Part shown: positions 46,900-60,300 of the stretch, in pieces | Position numbering within the stretch: the stretch's first letter is position 1 | Layout of the letters: each line of letters opens with the position of its first letter | NCBI GenBank assembly: GCA_035048815.1 | Contig: JAUCBN010000007.1 | Location: forward strand, 6,765,501 to 6,829,500 | Source: Abelmoschus esculentus | Lineage: Eukaryota > Streptophyta > Magnoliopsida > Malvales > Malvaceae | Length of the DNA: 64,000 nucleotides | Direction: 5' to 3' | The notes under the pieces: model-generated | Databases searched by the model: none | The model's input: only the letters and a program-made list of their open reading frames with translations | What the model was told of the DNA's origin: nothing | Made by a program: the position numbers and the translations under genes

Positions 46900-47728
46900 G
46901 GCATAAAGATAATTTTAACCTTTAACGTTTATAATTTTTATTGTTTTGGCCTTTATTTTTTTGGATAAATTTAGCCCTTAACTTATATCTTTTTGACAAA
47001 TAACTTATTTTTTAATTACTATGATAACTGAACCATTAAAAATCTAACAATGATGACATGTTATATGTATATGATAATATATTTTAAATAACATTGTATT
47101 TAACCTATTAAATACATATATATAATATAATTTTATTTTATATAAAATATAAAACAATTAATTTAAATAAAATATTAAAAATTAATTAATTTTAAAATAA
47201 AAGGCTACTAAACATTCTCAACCCTAACTACGATAGAATCAGATTCCTATCAAAATTTAATTAATTTTTAAGATAGGATTTTGATTTTATTTAGTTATGG
47301 TTGAGAATATTTAGTAGCCTTTTATTTTAAAATTAATTAATTTTTAATATTTTATTTGAATTTTAATTATTTTATATAGGACTTTGATTATATCGTAGTT
47401 AGGGTTGAGAATGTTTAGTAGTTTTTCATTTTAAAATTAATTAATTTTTTAATATTTTATTTGAATTTTAATTATTTTATTTTTTATATTGAAATAAAAT
47501 TATATTTCATATATATATATTTGATAAGTTAGATGTCATATCATTTAAAATATATTATCATATGCATATAACATGTCATCATCGTTAAATTTTTAACGGT
47601 CCAATTATTATGGTAGTTAAAAATAAGTTATTTGTCAAAAAAATATATGTTAAAGGCTAATTTTATCCCAAAAATAAAATAAGAGCCAAAATGATAAAAA
47701 TTATAAACAGTTAAAGTTATCTTTATGT
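46900..47728. mobile_element. Inverted-repeat element, 829 bp, 9-bp target duplication (Mutator-like candidate)
   Basis: Long inverted termini: the left end reads CATAAAGATAATTTTAACC and the right end is its near reverse complement (GTTAAAGTTATCTTTATG). Similarity continues for over 200 bases (AACATGTCATCATCG against inverted CAATGATGACATGTTA). It is flanked by identical TTTTTTATA (46891-46899 and 47729-47737). A 9-bp duplication with long termini is typical of Mutator-like MITEs, though the A/T-rich duplication could be chance. No ORF. The interior holds a second inverted repeat (47204-47310) and a partial direct copy ending near 47425. Confidence 0.7.
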
Positions 47729-48126
47729 TTTTTTATATAAATGTATAAATACTTATAAAGTTTAAGTGTAAAATTAATTATTACTCTAAATTCAAACTTT
47801 ATTGCTTTTACTTAAAATAATTATATCTATAATTACAAGTTAAAACATAAAAAATGCTTAATAAAAATGTATATTTAATTTTCATATTTTAAATAAGAGT
47901 AAGAGTTTAATTGAAAAAAATAATAACAATATTTATTAAAGTTTTAAAATTTTTAAAATTATAAAAAAATTATAAAATTGTGTAGTATTAAATTCTTTAT
48001 TTTTATTTTTTTTTTAAATTATTCAATCATAATTAAGTATTTATCATGTACTAATAAAAAAAATTAATATCATTGATCGTTTTTGTTTTCTCATATATAT
48101 AAAATTGGATGAGTCCATCATGTGCG

Positions 48127-48874
48127 TCGAACATTGCAGAACACTATTAACGATGAACACCGTTGAACACTATTAAATTAGTTAATAAAAATTAAAATTC
48201 TAAGGATTAAATATATAATTTTAAATTATTTAAAATAATTTTTTTAATATATATATTATTTTAGTTTTTTAAAATAATTTATTCAAATTATTTTTAATTT
48301 AAAAAATAAAAATATTACGTTAAAAACTTAAAATCTTAAAGTCAAAGGCCTAAAATATTAAACCTTAAACACTAAATCCTAAACTCTAAACCCTAAAATA
48401 TAAAATCCTAAACCCTAAAATAAAAGATATGAACCTCTAAAAGTATAAACCCAAAAATTAAAATAGTTTAAGATTATAGGTTTTAGGTTTAGGTTTAGGC
48501 TTTAAGGGTTTTGGTTTTTTTAGGGTTTAGGATTTTATAGTTTGAATTTAGTGTTTATGGTTTAGTATTTTTAGGATTTTTGGTTTTAGGTTTTGAAAAT
48601 AAGATTTTAATATTATATTTTAGGTTTGTAATTTAATGTTTAGTGATTTTGATTTTAGGGTTTAGAGTTTAGTTTTTTAAAATTAATTTTTAGGGTTTAA
48701 TACTTTTTATTTAATTAATAAAATATACATAGAAAATAATTTAATAAAATTTTAATTTAAATAATTTATAATTATATTTTTAGTCTTTAAATTTTTTAAT
48801 CTTTATAAATCAATTTAATAGTGTTCAACAATGTTTATCATTAACAGTTTTCAACGGTGTTCGACGCTCATTGT
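48127..48874. mobile_element. Inverted-repeat element with GCGTCGAAC termini, about 750 bp
   Basis: The left arm GCGTCGAACATTGCAGAACA is mirrored on the right by TTCAACGGTGTTCGACGC. Similarity extends about 130-150 bases inward (GAACACTATTAAATTAGTTA against the inverted copy of AATTTAATAGTGTTC). The interior has degenerate telomere-like CCCTAAA motifs in the left half and TTTAGGG in the right half, themselves mirrored. No ORF was found. The exact outer ends and duplication are unclear. Confidence 0.65.
48350..48690. repeat. Degenerate telomere-like CCCTAAA / TTTAGGG motifs in inverted arrangement
   Basis: About 48350-48430 holds several AAACCCTAAA-type motifs, and about 48480-48690 several TTTAGGGTTTAGG-type motifs. 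Spacing is irregular, so this is not a true telomere array. Its inverted symmetry follows the surrounding element. Confidence 0.6.
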
Positions 48875-49400
48875 GAAATTTTTCTATAAAATTTATATTG
48901 AATAAATTATTTTTTAAAGATGTATACATAATATTTTAAAAAGATAATTTTTTTAATAATTAATTAATTTAGCAAGATTAAAAATAAAAATCATTTAATT
49001 ATTAATATAATTATATTAGAATCATTAATTATTAAAATTTACCATTTCCCCCCATTCCCACCTTAATTTACTCCATAAACATTACACACACAGAAATGGG
49101 TTGGACTACCGACAAAATGACATTTTTTAATCACAATAACATTGCCGTGAAGTTTTGAACGGCAAATATCAGGAACTTTCAGAAGGCTGTCGAAAATGGA
49201 AACAAAATCCATTTATGGAGCACCTCTCTAGTCTCTAGGAGCCATTCCTATTCATATATTAAAAGTTAAAATAGTAAACTGTCCCAAAATTTCTTCAGTC
49301 CACCAAAACGGTGACGGTTGCCACTTTCCACCATTTATTTTTATAGAGAGAGGGAGACAGAGCATTGGTTGAAGGGGGGAAAGTAGTTGCAGTGGCCGCC

Positions 49401-52400
49401 ATGAGTCTTGTTGCTTCAGCCGGGGGTCACTCCTATTTACACGCCAGTAAAGGGTTTTCAATATCAAAACCCAAGAGGTATAAATTGGGTCCTAGAGCTG
49501 CTTTGGTGGAAGCTAGTCCCAGGGTCAACGGTTCGCCGTCGCCCATGTCTATGCAGCTATTACCAACTCGTCGAGCGGAGGACCTACAGGCGGAGGCTCG
49601 GGCACTTGCTCGTGCTGTTGGTGCGTCTGTTTACACTCCTGAATTGCTTGTCAACAAGTATGGGTCTCGACCCGTTAAGGTGATGATTTACTTTTGATCT
49701 TTATGATTAAATCGTTAGAAAAGAAGGGGATTTAGTCGGGCCTATTGGGGTTTAGCTTTTTTTAACGAGGAATGTAAATTGTTATGATTTAGGCAGTGAA
49801 GAGGACTTTGGAAATCTTGGTAGCCTTGGGTTTTTTTGCTTTCAAACTGTTTTTGGATCAGAAGAAAGGGACATTGGATGAAAACAAGAGAAGACGAGCT
49901 GCTGAATTGAGGATTATCTTCACCAGATTAGGCCCTACTTTTGTAAAATTGGGTCAGGGTTTATCCACTCGGCCGGACCTTTGCCCACCGGAATATCTTG
50001 AGGAACTGTCTCAGCTGCAGGTATTGGTGTATTTTATCATCTCATAATCATGTTCAGATATTCTATATTTGTATCAATTTTGTTTTGTTTATTATATGAA
50101 CATTGAGACACTCATGTACTTGTGTTTGAATTATTTAGCCAATGAACATGTAATTGTGTTGTCTTGTGTCTGAATTCTGATATTGTGAGATCTACTTTTC
50201 TTGGGGTTTTGCTCCTTGGATCGATTTTACTAAGTCTGATATGTACGTAGGATGCTTTGCCTACATTTCCTGATGCAGATGCATTCTCATGCATCGAAAC
50301 AGAGTTGGGGTTGACGCTGGACTCCATTTTCTCCGTTATATCCCCTGCTCCGATTGCAGCTGCTAGTTTAGGTCAAGTGTACAAAGCTCAACTTAAGAAT
50401 TCGGGTCAAACTGTTGCTGTCAAGGTGCAACGACCTGGTATTGAAGAAACCATCGGTCTTGATTTTTACCTCATAAGAGGTCTAGGATTTTTTATTAATA
50501 AGTATGTTGACATAATCACCACCGACGTTGTTGCCCTCATTGATGAATTTGCCTGTCGAGTTTATCAAGAACTCAACTATGTTCAGGTTAGTTTTTTGGG
50601 TCACTGATCTTATTACATCATAATGCAATTGTTTCCCTCTTTTTTCTTTAGAAACAGAAACATCACCAATCATCCAGAAACATGCTTCTCTTTTTCTCTA
50701 TGTTTGGTACTACTAATTTGAGGGAGTTGATTTAGATTTAGTTTGCTATATAAATTCTGAGAATGTAATGCATATGCTAGGTACAAATTAATTAAAAGTG
50801 ATGCACTTATCTTCTCTGAATTTGTGAAACAAAATATCAAAAAAGAAGTGCACTTTCTTGTTCTATGTGCAAATTTTGTGGTACGGAGAGTTAATTTTGA
50901 CAGGTGCCTGCAGGAGGGACAAAATGCAAGGAAATTCAAGATGTTGTATGCTGACAAGGAGGATATCCTTGTTCCTGATATCTTCTGGGATTACACGAGT
51001 GGCAAAGTATTGACAATGGAGTGGGTTGATGGAGTGAAACTAAATGAACAAGCCGCCATTGAAAGGCAAGGTTTGAAACTTTTGGATCTAGTGACCACAG
51101 GTATCCAGTGCAGTCTCAGGCAGCTACTAGAGTATGGATATTTCCATGCGGATCCTCATCCTGGTAATCTGTTGGCAACACCTGAAGGAAAGCTGGCTTT
51201 TCTAGATTTCGGAATGATGAGTGAGACCCCAGAGGAAGCAAGATTTGCTATAATCGGCCATGTTGTACACATGGTTAATCGGGATTATGAAGCTATGGCC
51301 CGTGATTACTATGCTCTGGATTTCTTGTCAACTGATGTAGACATTTCCCCAATTGTACCAGCACTTCGGGACTTCTTTGATGATGCTCTTAGCTACACTG
51401 TGAGCGAACTAAACTTCAAAACAATAGTTGATGGTTTGGGTGCCGTTTTATACCAATACCCGTTTAATGGTGAGCTGCTTTTTTTCATATAAGTTTGAGC
51501 CCCATCCTCTATTTTTGTTAGTGTATGCTTCTTAAATGGATTGTTTTGCTATAGTCCATATTGCTCTGACTGTTCATTCTTTTGGGTACCCATGTCCAAA
51601 CATGGTATAAGAATATGATCAATGTTCCTTCAAATACATGGAAGTGGATGATATACACTGAATATATATGTTTGTGTAATTTTCTTTAAAAAGTCTCCTA
51701 CCACTATTGTCATTTTATATCTTCAAATGTCTCAAAAAAAACCTATTTTTTAACAACCTCTAAAGTCTGAGCGGAGGAGAGATGATATGGACTGAATTCC
51801 TTTTATGTCGACTAATGGTACCTTTTTTAACTTCTCTGCAGTACCTCCCTATTATGCACTGATACTGCGATCACTTACTGTGCTAGAAGGCTTGGCCCTT
51901 TATGCCGATCCAAATTTTAAGGTGCTAGCTGCCTCATACCCATACTTTGCTAAAAGGCTTCTCACAGATCCAAACCCATATCTGAGAGATGCACTTATAG
52001 AGTTGCTCTTTAAGGACGGGAGGTTTAGGTACGGATAACTTATACATACTCTTTTTTCTGTGTATTCAGTTCTCGATAAAATCTTTCAATGTGAAATGTG
52101 TAATTTTGGTTTGTTACAGATGGAATAGACTAGAAAACCTTCTTGTTCAGGGAAGCAAGGACCGAGATTTTTCGGCAAAAGATGCTTTGCAACCTGTTTT
52201 AAAACTACTACTGGGACCAGATGGTGAAGACCTTAGGACTTTGGTCATTAAAGAGTCTGTTTGTGTTACTGAAGCTGTTATTCTAGGCTCAATTGTTGAT
52301 ACATACAACTCTGTACCATCTTTTGTGCGTACTCTAATGTTCAATGGCAATGGAAACGGGCCACTTGCAATGAGCAGTGTTGAATTGCAAAGCATGATGG

Positions 52401-53267
52401 AGCTTCGGGACCAAGTCTTTCGAATCTGGGGACTTCTGCGATCCTCTGAAAGCTTTGATCCAGCACTTTTGCAACCTATTTTACAAGTAAGTAAACCTTG
52501 TTTGTAGTATAGTTTAGTGACTATGGTAGAAAAGAACATACACAGACACAAACACAGAAACCATAATCAATGCACCAATGTTACAAACTACTGTTTGATT
52601 TTTTTTTTTATTGATTTTTGCCTCTTATATCAGTTCTTTTTGCCAAAATATCTTGGATGTTGATAGTGATACATATCGAGTGCAAAGATTAATTGTTAAT
52701 ATATAGTTTAAAATTGCATAAGGTGCAAAGTATTTGGGTCTTCACCATGAACCTTTTTTCATGGTTCCATCAGTGGAAGGTATTTATTTAAGCTATATCA
52801 CTTGGATTTGTGTGCGAGTGTCGGATGTAGGTATGTTTAATTTCATCTGCTTTTTTAATGAATATAGAGGGTCTTAAAATATATGAGAAGAATGGAATTT
52901 TCAATGAAAGTGAACCATTACTAGGTGAATTGAGCGGTATAGCTGTTGTGAGGATTCCAGTACGTATTCATGGTCTTAACCTATGGAAAATCCTGAATTT
53001 GCAGGAACTAGTTTTTGAGATCCAAATACCCTGCAATTGAATAAGGAACCAACTCTTGATGTTTCATTTAGTCCCAAACCTTTTCTTTACACAACTCTAA
53101 CCATATCCAATGGAACTGGCTGATGACTGGTTCTTGTGCAGGTACTTCAGCAACCCGAGGCACGCAGTCTAGGCGGCCGTGTAGTCGGTGGGATCACTCA
53201 GCGTCTTTCAGCTCGCTTACTGCAACAGGTTCTTCGGATGCCGTCGGTTCCCACTTCAAGTTCATGA
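49401..53267 (+). CDS. ABC1K3: Chloroplast ABC1-type atypical kinase, ABC1K3-like
   Basis: Member of the ACTIVITY OF BC1 COMPLEX KINASE family in plastoglobules; ABC1K1/ABC1K3 influence tocopherol and plastoquinone metabolism. Seven exons: 49401-49679, 49793-50020, 50251-50586, 50914-51469, 51842-52028, 52120-52486 and 53142-53267; 692 residues, all in phase. The ATG at 49401 has an excellent context (GCCGCCATGAG). The first 50-60 residues look like a transit peptide. Kinase marks: FVKLGQGLSTRPDLCP (the KxGQ motif of the family), AAASLGQVYKA (Ala-rich loop replacing the Gly-rich loop), VAVKVQRPG with the lysine, YQELNYVQEGQNARKF, FHADPHPGNLLA (catalytic loop) and FLDFGMMSE (DFG). A long C-terminal region ends QVLRMPSVPTSSS. 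Assignment to ABC1K3 rather than ABC1K1 or ABC1K6 is from memory of the sequence. No lesions seen. Confidence 0.9.
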
Positions 53268-54362
53268 GCATTAGAGTCTGGGTAAGTCGACAAGTATATG
53301 TTGTTAACCTGAAAATCTACATCCATTCTTTTTTCCAATTAGTTATTCAACTAAAAGGAATCATATTCGAGAGAAGAACCTTTGGGGACTGTATGACCTT
53401 ATGAAATGAAAAAACAGAAGCTTAGGTTCTATTTACCCCATTGACAAAGAGAATAGAATATGAATATATTAATTTAAAATATTAAATCTATTATTTAATT
53501 CACTTATGATATTTTATTAGTTTTATATACGATAACTATTGTATTAATAGAAAAATATGTATAAAATCATAAAAGTTTTTGTTATATATTTATTTCGTCC
53601 ATCCAATTAATACGAGTTAATGTAAAATTAATCAACTCTTATATCACATAGGATATAATAGCAAACGCAAGAGAACTTAAGTTTTTGATAGAATAGTTTA
53701 ATTGGTGTAAAAATAATTTCAAAACTGAAATATTTTATTTTTAAAATTTTAAATTTATTCCGACATAAATATTTTTATTAGATGATGTTTATTCATTTAT
53801 GAACGGAAAAATCTCTAAAATCTAAATAATAAAAAATTTATCGTAATGTATTTTTTATTCGATAATAAAAAAAATGATGAGAGAATTAATTTTTTATTAA
53901 TTTATGAATTTTGGGATATTTTTTAATTAAATAAAAATTTGAATTTAAATTAAAGAAAAATGATTGATAAAATTTGTGATGTTAGATCGTTATTAATAAA
54001 CGGGAAATCACATCCACATTATAATATTATCTTAAAATTGACGAATAACATAGAATATAATATTTAAATTTTAAAAAATAAGTTAAATATTTAAATTTCA
54101 TTAATCAAAATATATTTATAAAACTCAGTGATGTTTACGTAATTTACGATCTTCTTTATTTCATAACCGACTAAAAAAGAAGTGATAAAAAAATCCCGAA
54201 ATCTGATCAAGTTTCTTTTTTAACTAAAAAATCAACACTCCATTTCCCGCTCCTAAATCTACCAAATTAGGGTTTGGGGGTTCTATCCAGCGCTGTTCAA
54301 ATCCACTCACTACAGCTCTTCGCCGCACAACAATTTACGGCTCTCGTCCGGGGGGTTTCACA
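53268..54362. other. Spacer between ABC1K3-like gene and FY
   Basis: About 1.1 kb, AT-rich, no ORF of note. The first 150 bases are probable 3' UTR. The last 150 bases hold the FY leader, with GC rising near 54270. Confidence 0.6.
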
Positions 54363-57300
54363 ATGATGTACGGTGATCCACAACAGCAGCAGAACCAGCC
54401 CCCGCTGCCGCAAGGTGGGGAATTCCCGAGAGGTCCTCCTCCATCGCTTCCGCAAATGATGCGGCAGCCCTCTGCTTCTTCCACTACTCTTAACTCAGAT
54501 TATCACCACCCCGGTCCTCCTCCTCAGATTCCGCCTTATGAGGGTAGGATAATAATTCTCAATTTGTCTATTTTTTTTCCAATTCAAATGATAAGGCAAA
54601 ATTCAATTTGAAAAATATTTATTAAATAATCGAAATTCAAAGTTTTGGTGATTGCATAACTGAAACGCGTCTAGAATTTTGTAAAAAAGGGAATGCGTAC
54701 TTGAGGTCCAGTAGATGTCACGTCTGGGTTAGGGTTCGTTTAAAGATACCTAAAGAAAACATAATTGCTGCTGCGACTTTAACAAACATAATTGTTGATT
54801 TCCAAATGTATAGGAATCACTGTCTACCAAATCAATATGTGAAGACATTTGATGTTCTTATATCATAGGCTTTTATGTTAGTTTTGACGCTCATGGTTGT
54901 AAGCTTCCTGGACTTACACCTTGAGGTTCCTTTTGCATCATGAGCCTTGTCTTATGGCAAGCCTGTAGTCTAATAGTAGGCTACTGCATTTTGAGAGGAT
55001 GTGTTGCAGTTTATCTGAAATCAAGCTATCTGAATTTTAGTTGTTTTGAAAGCTACTTTTTCTCTTTCAATCTTTCAGCTCATGGTGATAATTTTGCTGC
55101 CAAAAGAATGAGAAAGATGACCCAAAGGAGGGCTGTCGATTATACAAGCACTGTTGTGCGATATATGCAGGTAAGCTTTTAAGTTTGATTGTTTTCATGT
55201 GCTTTCCCACATATTTATATATTGCATGAACAGATTGTTGAATCTCATTAACACGATTCTTATGCCTGTTGTTAGATGACTTGTACATTAGTTTTATCTT
55301 TGTTATTTTTATGTCTGCTCTTAACCAACATCTTCGTTGATTTCTGTACCTAGGATTCTGCAAGCCTTTTCTGCCTTAAATTTTTGCTAAGTTCATTGTT
55401 CATTTTGCTCGTCACTCGCTTAAAGTTCATAAACCCTTCTGGTACTATTCTTAGCCACAATTCTACCTGTATTATAGCTTATGATATCAACACCGAAGTT
55501 GTGTTTCACTGTTTACTACTGGTACCGGAGAATCCATCTTAATATAGAGGCAAAACATTAAACATCTTAGGTTTACTTCATGCCATTCATTAGTTTGGCT
55601 ATGCTTTCTTTTCTTCAAGGCAACAATATTAAGTTGATGTCCTGAATATTTGTTCTGTTTTCCTATTTCTCTGACACCAGAGTTAGCCCCTTTTGGGATC
55701 AATATTAACCAAATATGGAGAAGATTATGAGTGTCTCAACCATATTTTTTTTATATCATGTTTATTTCCTTTGATATGCATGTTCTTCTATGGAGACCAA
55801 ACTCAATTTTGTGTTCTTTTCTCCCTTTATTACTCATTGGATTGATATAAATCAGTGATACCTATCATCACTATTCAATTCATGAGTCATGGGTAGATCC
55901 TACAGAAACAGTTAAGGTCACAAGTAGCTCAACCATTTTGTTATTATATATGTTTATTTGTTTGGCATACATGTTCTCTTCTCTTATGCCAACCTAATCC
56001 TTTTTCCACTTTTGAACCTCTGATGGATTTTGACATGTATACAAAAAATCAATAATTGTGCAGATTCGTACTTGGCAGCGGGACTCACGAGACAGGACAA
56101 CATTGCAGCCTACTCCAGCAGCAGCAATCGATGTCAACTAAATTCCTTTATCTTCATTCTCTTGTTTCCTGGATTAAAAATTTTATGTCTGATGCAAATG
56201 TATTTCTGTTGGTCTTTCACGCAGATGTTGCCTACAGCTGCCTATTTAGATAATCCATCCACAAGTTTTGCTGCCAAATTTGTTCATACATCTCTAAATA
56301 AAAATCGGTGTTCAATTAATCGTGTTTTGGTGAGATATATTAAAATCTTTTTATTTTCTGTTTTAGTTTTTAGCTCTGTGGGTTGTCTTTCATATTGCTT
56401 TCTATCAGTTAAATCATATTGCACTAGTCATGTGATTAATTAATTGTCTTGGTTCTTGTGGTTGAAGCTGTTTGATCCTTTTTATCTGCTATCAATCTCC
56501 CAAAATTGACTTGGCATCTGACTTCTGTCGTTGGGACCGAATTGTTTTTATGTTAAAAGGCTCCATAGCTTTTCTAATGCTTGAAAAGAAAGCATCTGTT
56601 ATCTTTATTGTGATTACTGTGATTAAATACCCATCCAATCAGATTAACTTCTAAAACTTTGGGGTTATCATCATTTATCCAACAAATTGACAATAAAGGA
56701 GTCTGTCCACAATTGGATTTGAAATGGATGAAAACATCCAACTTACCTTTATTTTTTTATCCCCATCTCACTGTCAAGTGTTGTAGATAGTGGACCTAAT
56801 AGAAGCCACATTGTTTATAAATTACACCTCCATGTTTATCTCTTGGATGAAATTTGATGACTTGATACTATGTTGCTGAAGAGTTTAGCTCGTTATTATT
56901 GCTGTTAGCCATATTTTTCTTGGATTTGCTTATGATTTTGTATAAGGAATGCTTATTTCAATTCATAAATCAACTTAGCTACAAGACTTTTTTTTTCATT
57001 TTAGTGGACTCCCACAGGTAGACGTCTCATTACAGGTTCTCAGAGTGGGGAATTTACTTTATGGAATGGGCAGTCATTTAATTTCGAAATGATTCTTCAG
57101 GTATAGCTCTATTAATTGAGATGCTTATCTCATTTAACTAGGGTTTTTTTTTTTCATTAGATGATTCACAATGATATATTTTGAGCTTTTTTCCATTAAA
57201 TACATAGGCTCATGATCAAGCCATCAGATCTATGGTCTGGAGTCACAATGACAACTGGATGGTTTCTGGTGATGATGGGGGCACAATAAAGTATATATTC

Positions 57301-60300
57301 TTAATATTCTTTTGTGCTATTTATCCCTCTGCTTTCATGCTTGTGGATATTTGTTTTACATAGGCATAAATTTTATGCTGATGTAAGTGTGTACGTGGGA
57401 TTTACCTTTTAGGTATTGGCAGAATAACATGAATAATGTTAAGATCAACAAATCTTCTCACAAAGAATCAGTCCGTGACTTAAGGTACCCATTTTAAATT
57501 TTTATTACAATTTTCCGTATAAGAATTTTATTTGTGTATAATTTATGACATACTCTTTATTACAGTTTTTGTAGGACAGATTTAAAGTTTTGTTCATGTT
57601 CTGATGACACTACTGTAAAAGTCTGGGACTTTGCCCGGTGCCAGGAGGAGCGTTCATTAACTGGTAATGTTTCTTTGTTTATCAGCTATCATCAGTAAGA
57701 TTGAGTATGTTTGCAGTTTTGGTGTTTTCCTGTCAGCATACGAGTGCAGCATTTTTCCTCATTGTTTACTCTATTTATTCTGCATCTTTTTACAGTCTTA
57801 CTTAAATTAGATAATATAATTAATCACCTTATTTTGATAAAGTATTGCCAACTCTGACAAAGTATACATCAGTTGGTGTTACAGTCCAGCATTAGTCACC
57901 GGACGTTTCGTAGGGAAACTGTCTAACCTAAGCTGGGCTTTCCCCATTGTTTATGTTTCTTTCTCGCGGATGCCCTAAGTCCCTTCCTTAGACTCTTTAC
58001 AGAGATTTCTTAAGCTTCTTAAAATTGAATTAATCCGACTGAATTGTATTGCTGCTAATCAACTTCTTTAACTAGAGGTTGCACAGGTTTACTTGTTTGG
58101 ATAAAAGACTTAGCTAAGGAAATTACAAGGATTCCAGATAAAGAAAGTCCTAATACCATAAAGTTACTTTTTGAAGAAAATCTCCTAATAATAATAAACT
58201 GTTATCTTCCTAAAAGAATAATAATATTTGATGCCATCAATGTTCCTTTCCATTGTTGATTGTGCGAACCTTATGTGAGCTCCTGTTGCATGTCTTGCTG
58301 CTGCTAAATTCAAAATCTACTTTCATGTATATTTTTTCTTGCATGCATGAATTAACCTAAAGTTCCATGCATGGTTTTTACTCAGGCAGGCCATGGTTGG
58401 GATGTCAAAAGTGTAGATTGGCACCCTACAAAATCCTTATTGGTTTCAGGTATGTTGTTTGTTTTTTCCAGCTTCTTTTTGCATGATCTTTTTGCAAATT
58501 GCCTACATAATGCCTTGGTGTGCTTTTCTTTAGGTGGAAAAGACAACCTTGTGAAGCTTTGGGATGCTAAGACAGGGAGAGAGCTTTGCTCTTTGTGAGT
58601 GCATATTTTGGTGAAAGTCATAGTATTGCTTGCTATTTTAATTACTTTGAGAAGTAATGCAAGTATTTTGCAGTCATGGCCACAAAAACACAGTACTTTG
58701 TGTCAAATGGAATCAAAATGGTAACTGGGTGTTGACTGCTGGAAAGGATCAAATCATCAAGGTTAACATCCTCTTTCTTTCTGCAAAGCTGTTATTTAAG
58801 TGACGGGAGTCGATGTTTTCTTGTCATATTCACCTTTCTGTTGTATTTCCATTTCAGCTTTATGATATCAGGGCTACGAAGGAACTTGAATCTTTCCGAG
58901 GCCACAGGAAGGATGTCACTGGTTAGTTTAACTTATTATAAGTGGACTCCTTGTGTTACTTAAAAACTGACTCATCTACTATATTCTTGAGTTGAGCTTT
59001 TTATTCAAATCACCATTGGGATACAGCACTTGAGTCTTGAGAGACTAAGTAGATTGTGGGATATATTTTTTATCTGGATTGATCATTACATTCTCTCCCG
59101 TCGTGACTTCTACAAGGATAAATCTTAACTATATTGATCTCCGATTTTGCCAGCATTGGCTTGGCACCCATTCCATGAAGAATACTTTGTCAGTGGGAGT
59201 TTTGATGGATCCATTTTCCATTGGGTTGTAGGGTAAGTATTCTGATTCAGACTAGTCACTGCATCATTGTGTTTTCTTGTTTTGTCCTTTCTTTTATACT
59301 CACGTCAAATGACTGTGTGCCTTTATATGCTTTACTTTTATCCGAGATGTTTGTCTTTTGAAGTATATATAGTCGGGTCAAATTATTAGGTTGGTCTTGG
59401 TCTGTGACAAGATCAATTTGGAGAGACATCAAAACACGGGAAAACTTCACAGGTTGTAAAAGATGAGATTAAAAACATAGTTATAACTATATAGGGTTGA
59501 TAGTAACATAAAGGAACAAAAATTTTCATTAAAAGCAACTTTGCTATCTGTTTTCATAAGATTAATTTTTCATATTGAAATTCATTTTATGTTCATCTAT
59601 GAAAATGCTCTTCTGCTACCAAAACTTCCTTGTATAAGATTCAACATGCCATTCTGTATCATAAAGTTAGTTTGGTTTTTCTATCATTTCAAATATTTGT
59701 TACACATTTATTGCAGTTGTTTGGAATTACAGATGTATAAGGTTCTTTAACTTATAATTGCTAAAGATCATTCTTGATGTACAGGCGTGAAACTCCCCAG
59801 GTTGAAATTCCTAATGCACATGATAATAGCGTGTGGGATATTGCTTGGCATCCTATTGGATACATTCTATGCAGGTAAACTCAGTCTACTACTTTAACAG
59901 TTAAGAGAGTTTTATACATGCATATGCTTGCTGTGTCGGTATGATATACTGTTTTTGACTGCTGGCAAGTGTTGGCTATGGATCATATTCATTTTTTAAG
60001 ATAGAAATTTAATGAATTTTTTTGAGAAAATCTGCAAATTATTTGCCAAGCGGATCTTCAGGTGTTTAACTTGTATACATAATCATGCAGTGGTAGCAAT
60101 GATCACATGACAAAGTTTTGGTGCAGAAATAGACCTGGAGACACCGCCCGTGATAAATTTAGCATGGGACAGAACCAAGGTTTCTATTTATTGCAGTGCT
60201 GTTTACCATTTTCATTGTTTCCCTATAATGGGAAAAAGTTAAAGCGTTTATTTATTTATTTTATCCACTTCACCTGAATATTCACTCATCTGATATTTGA

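Larger units (their letters stand above)
46361..49400. other. 3-kb intergenic block dominated by inverted-repeat elements
   Basis: The first 300 bases are the leader of the glutaredoxin-like gene. Then come AT-rich sequence and the two inverted-repeat elements at 46900-47728 and 48127-48874. The last 250 bases before 49401 are the promoter and leader of the ABC1K gene. Confidence 0.6.

Noticed and set aside
48350..48690. True interstitial telomere
   Set aside because: Motifs are irregular and in both orientations, unlike the head-to-tail TTTAGGG array of a telomere.
49365..49400. Upstream in-frame extension of the ABC1K ORF
   Set aside because: It would start at TTG, while the ATG at 49401 has an excellent plant start context and leads straight into a transit-peptide-like sequence.
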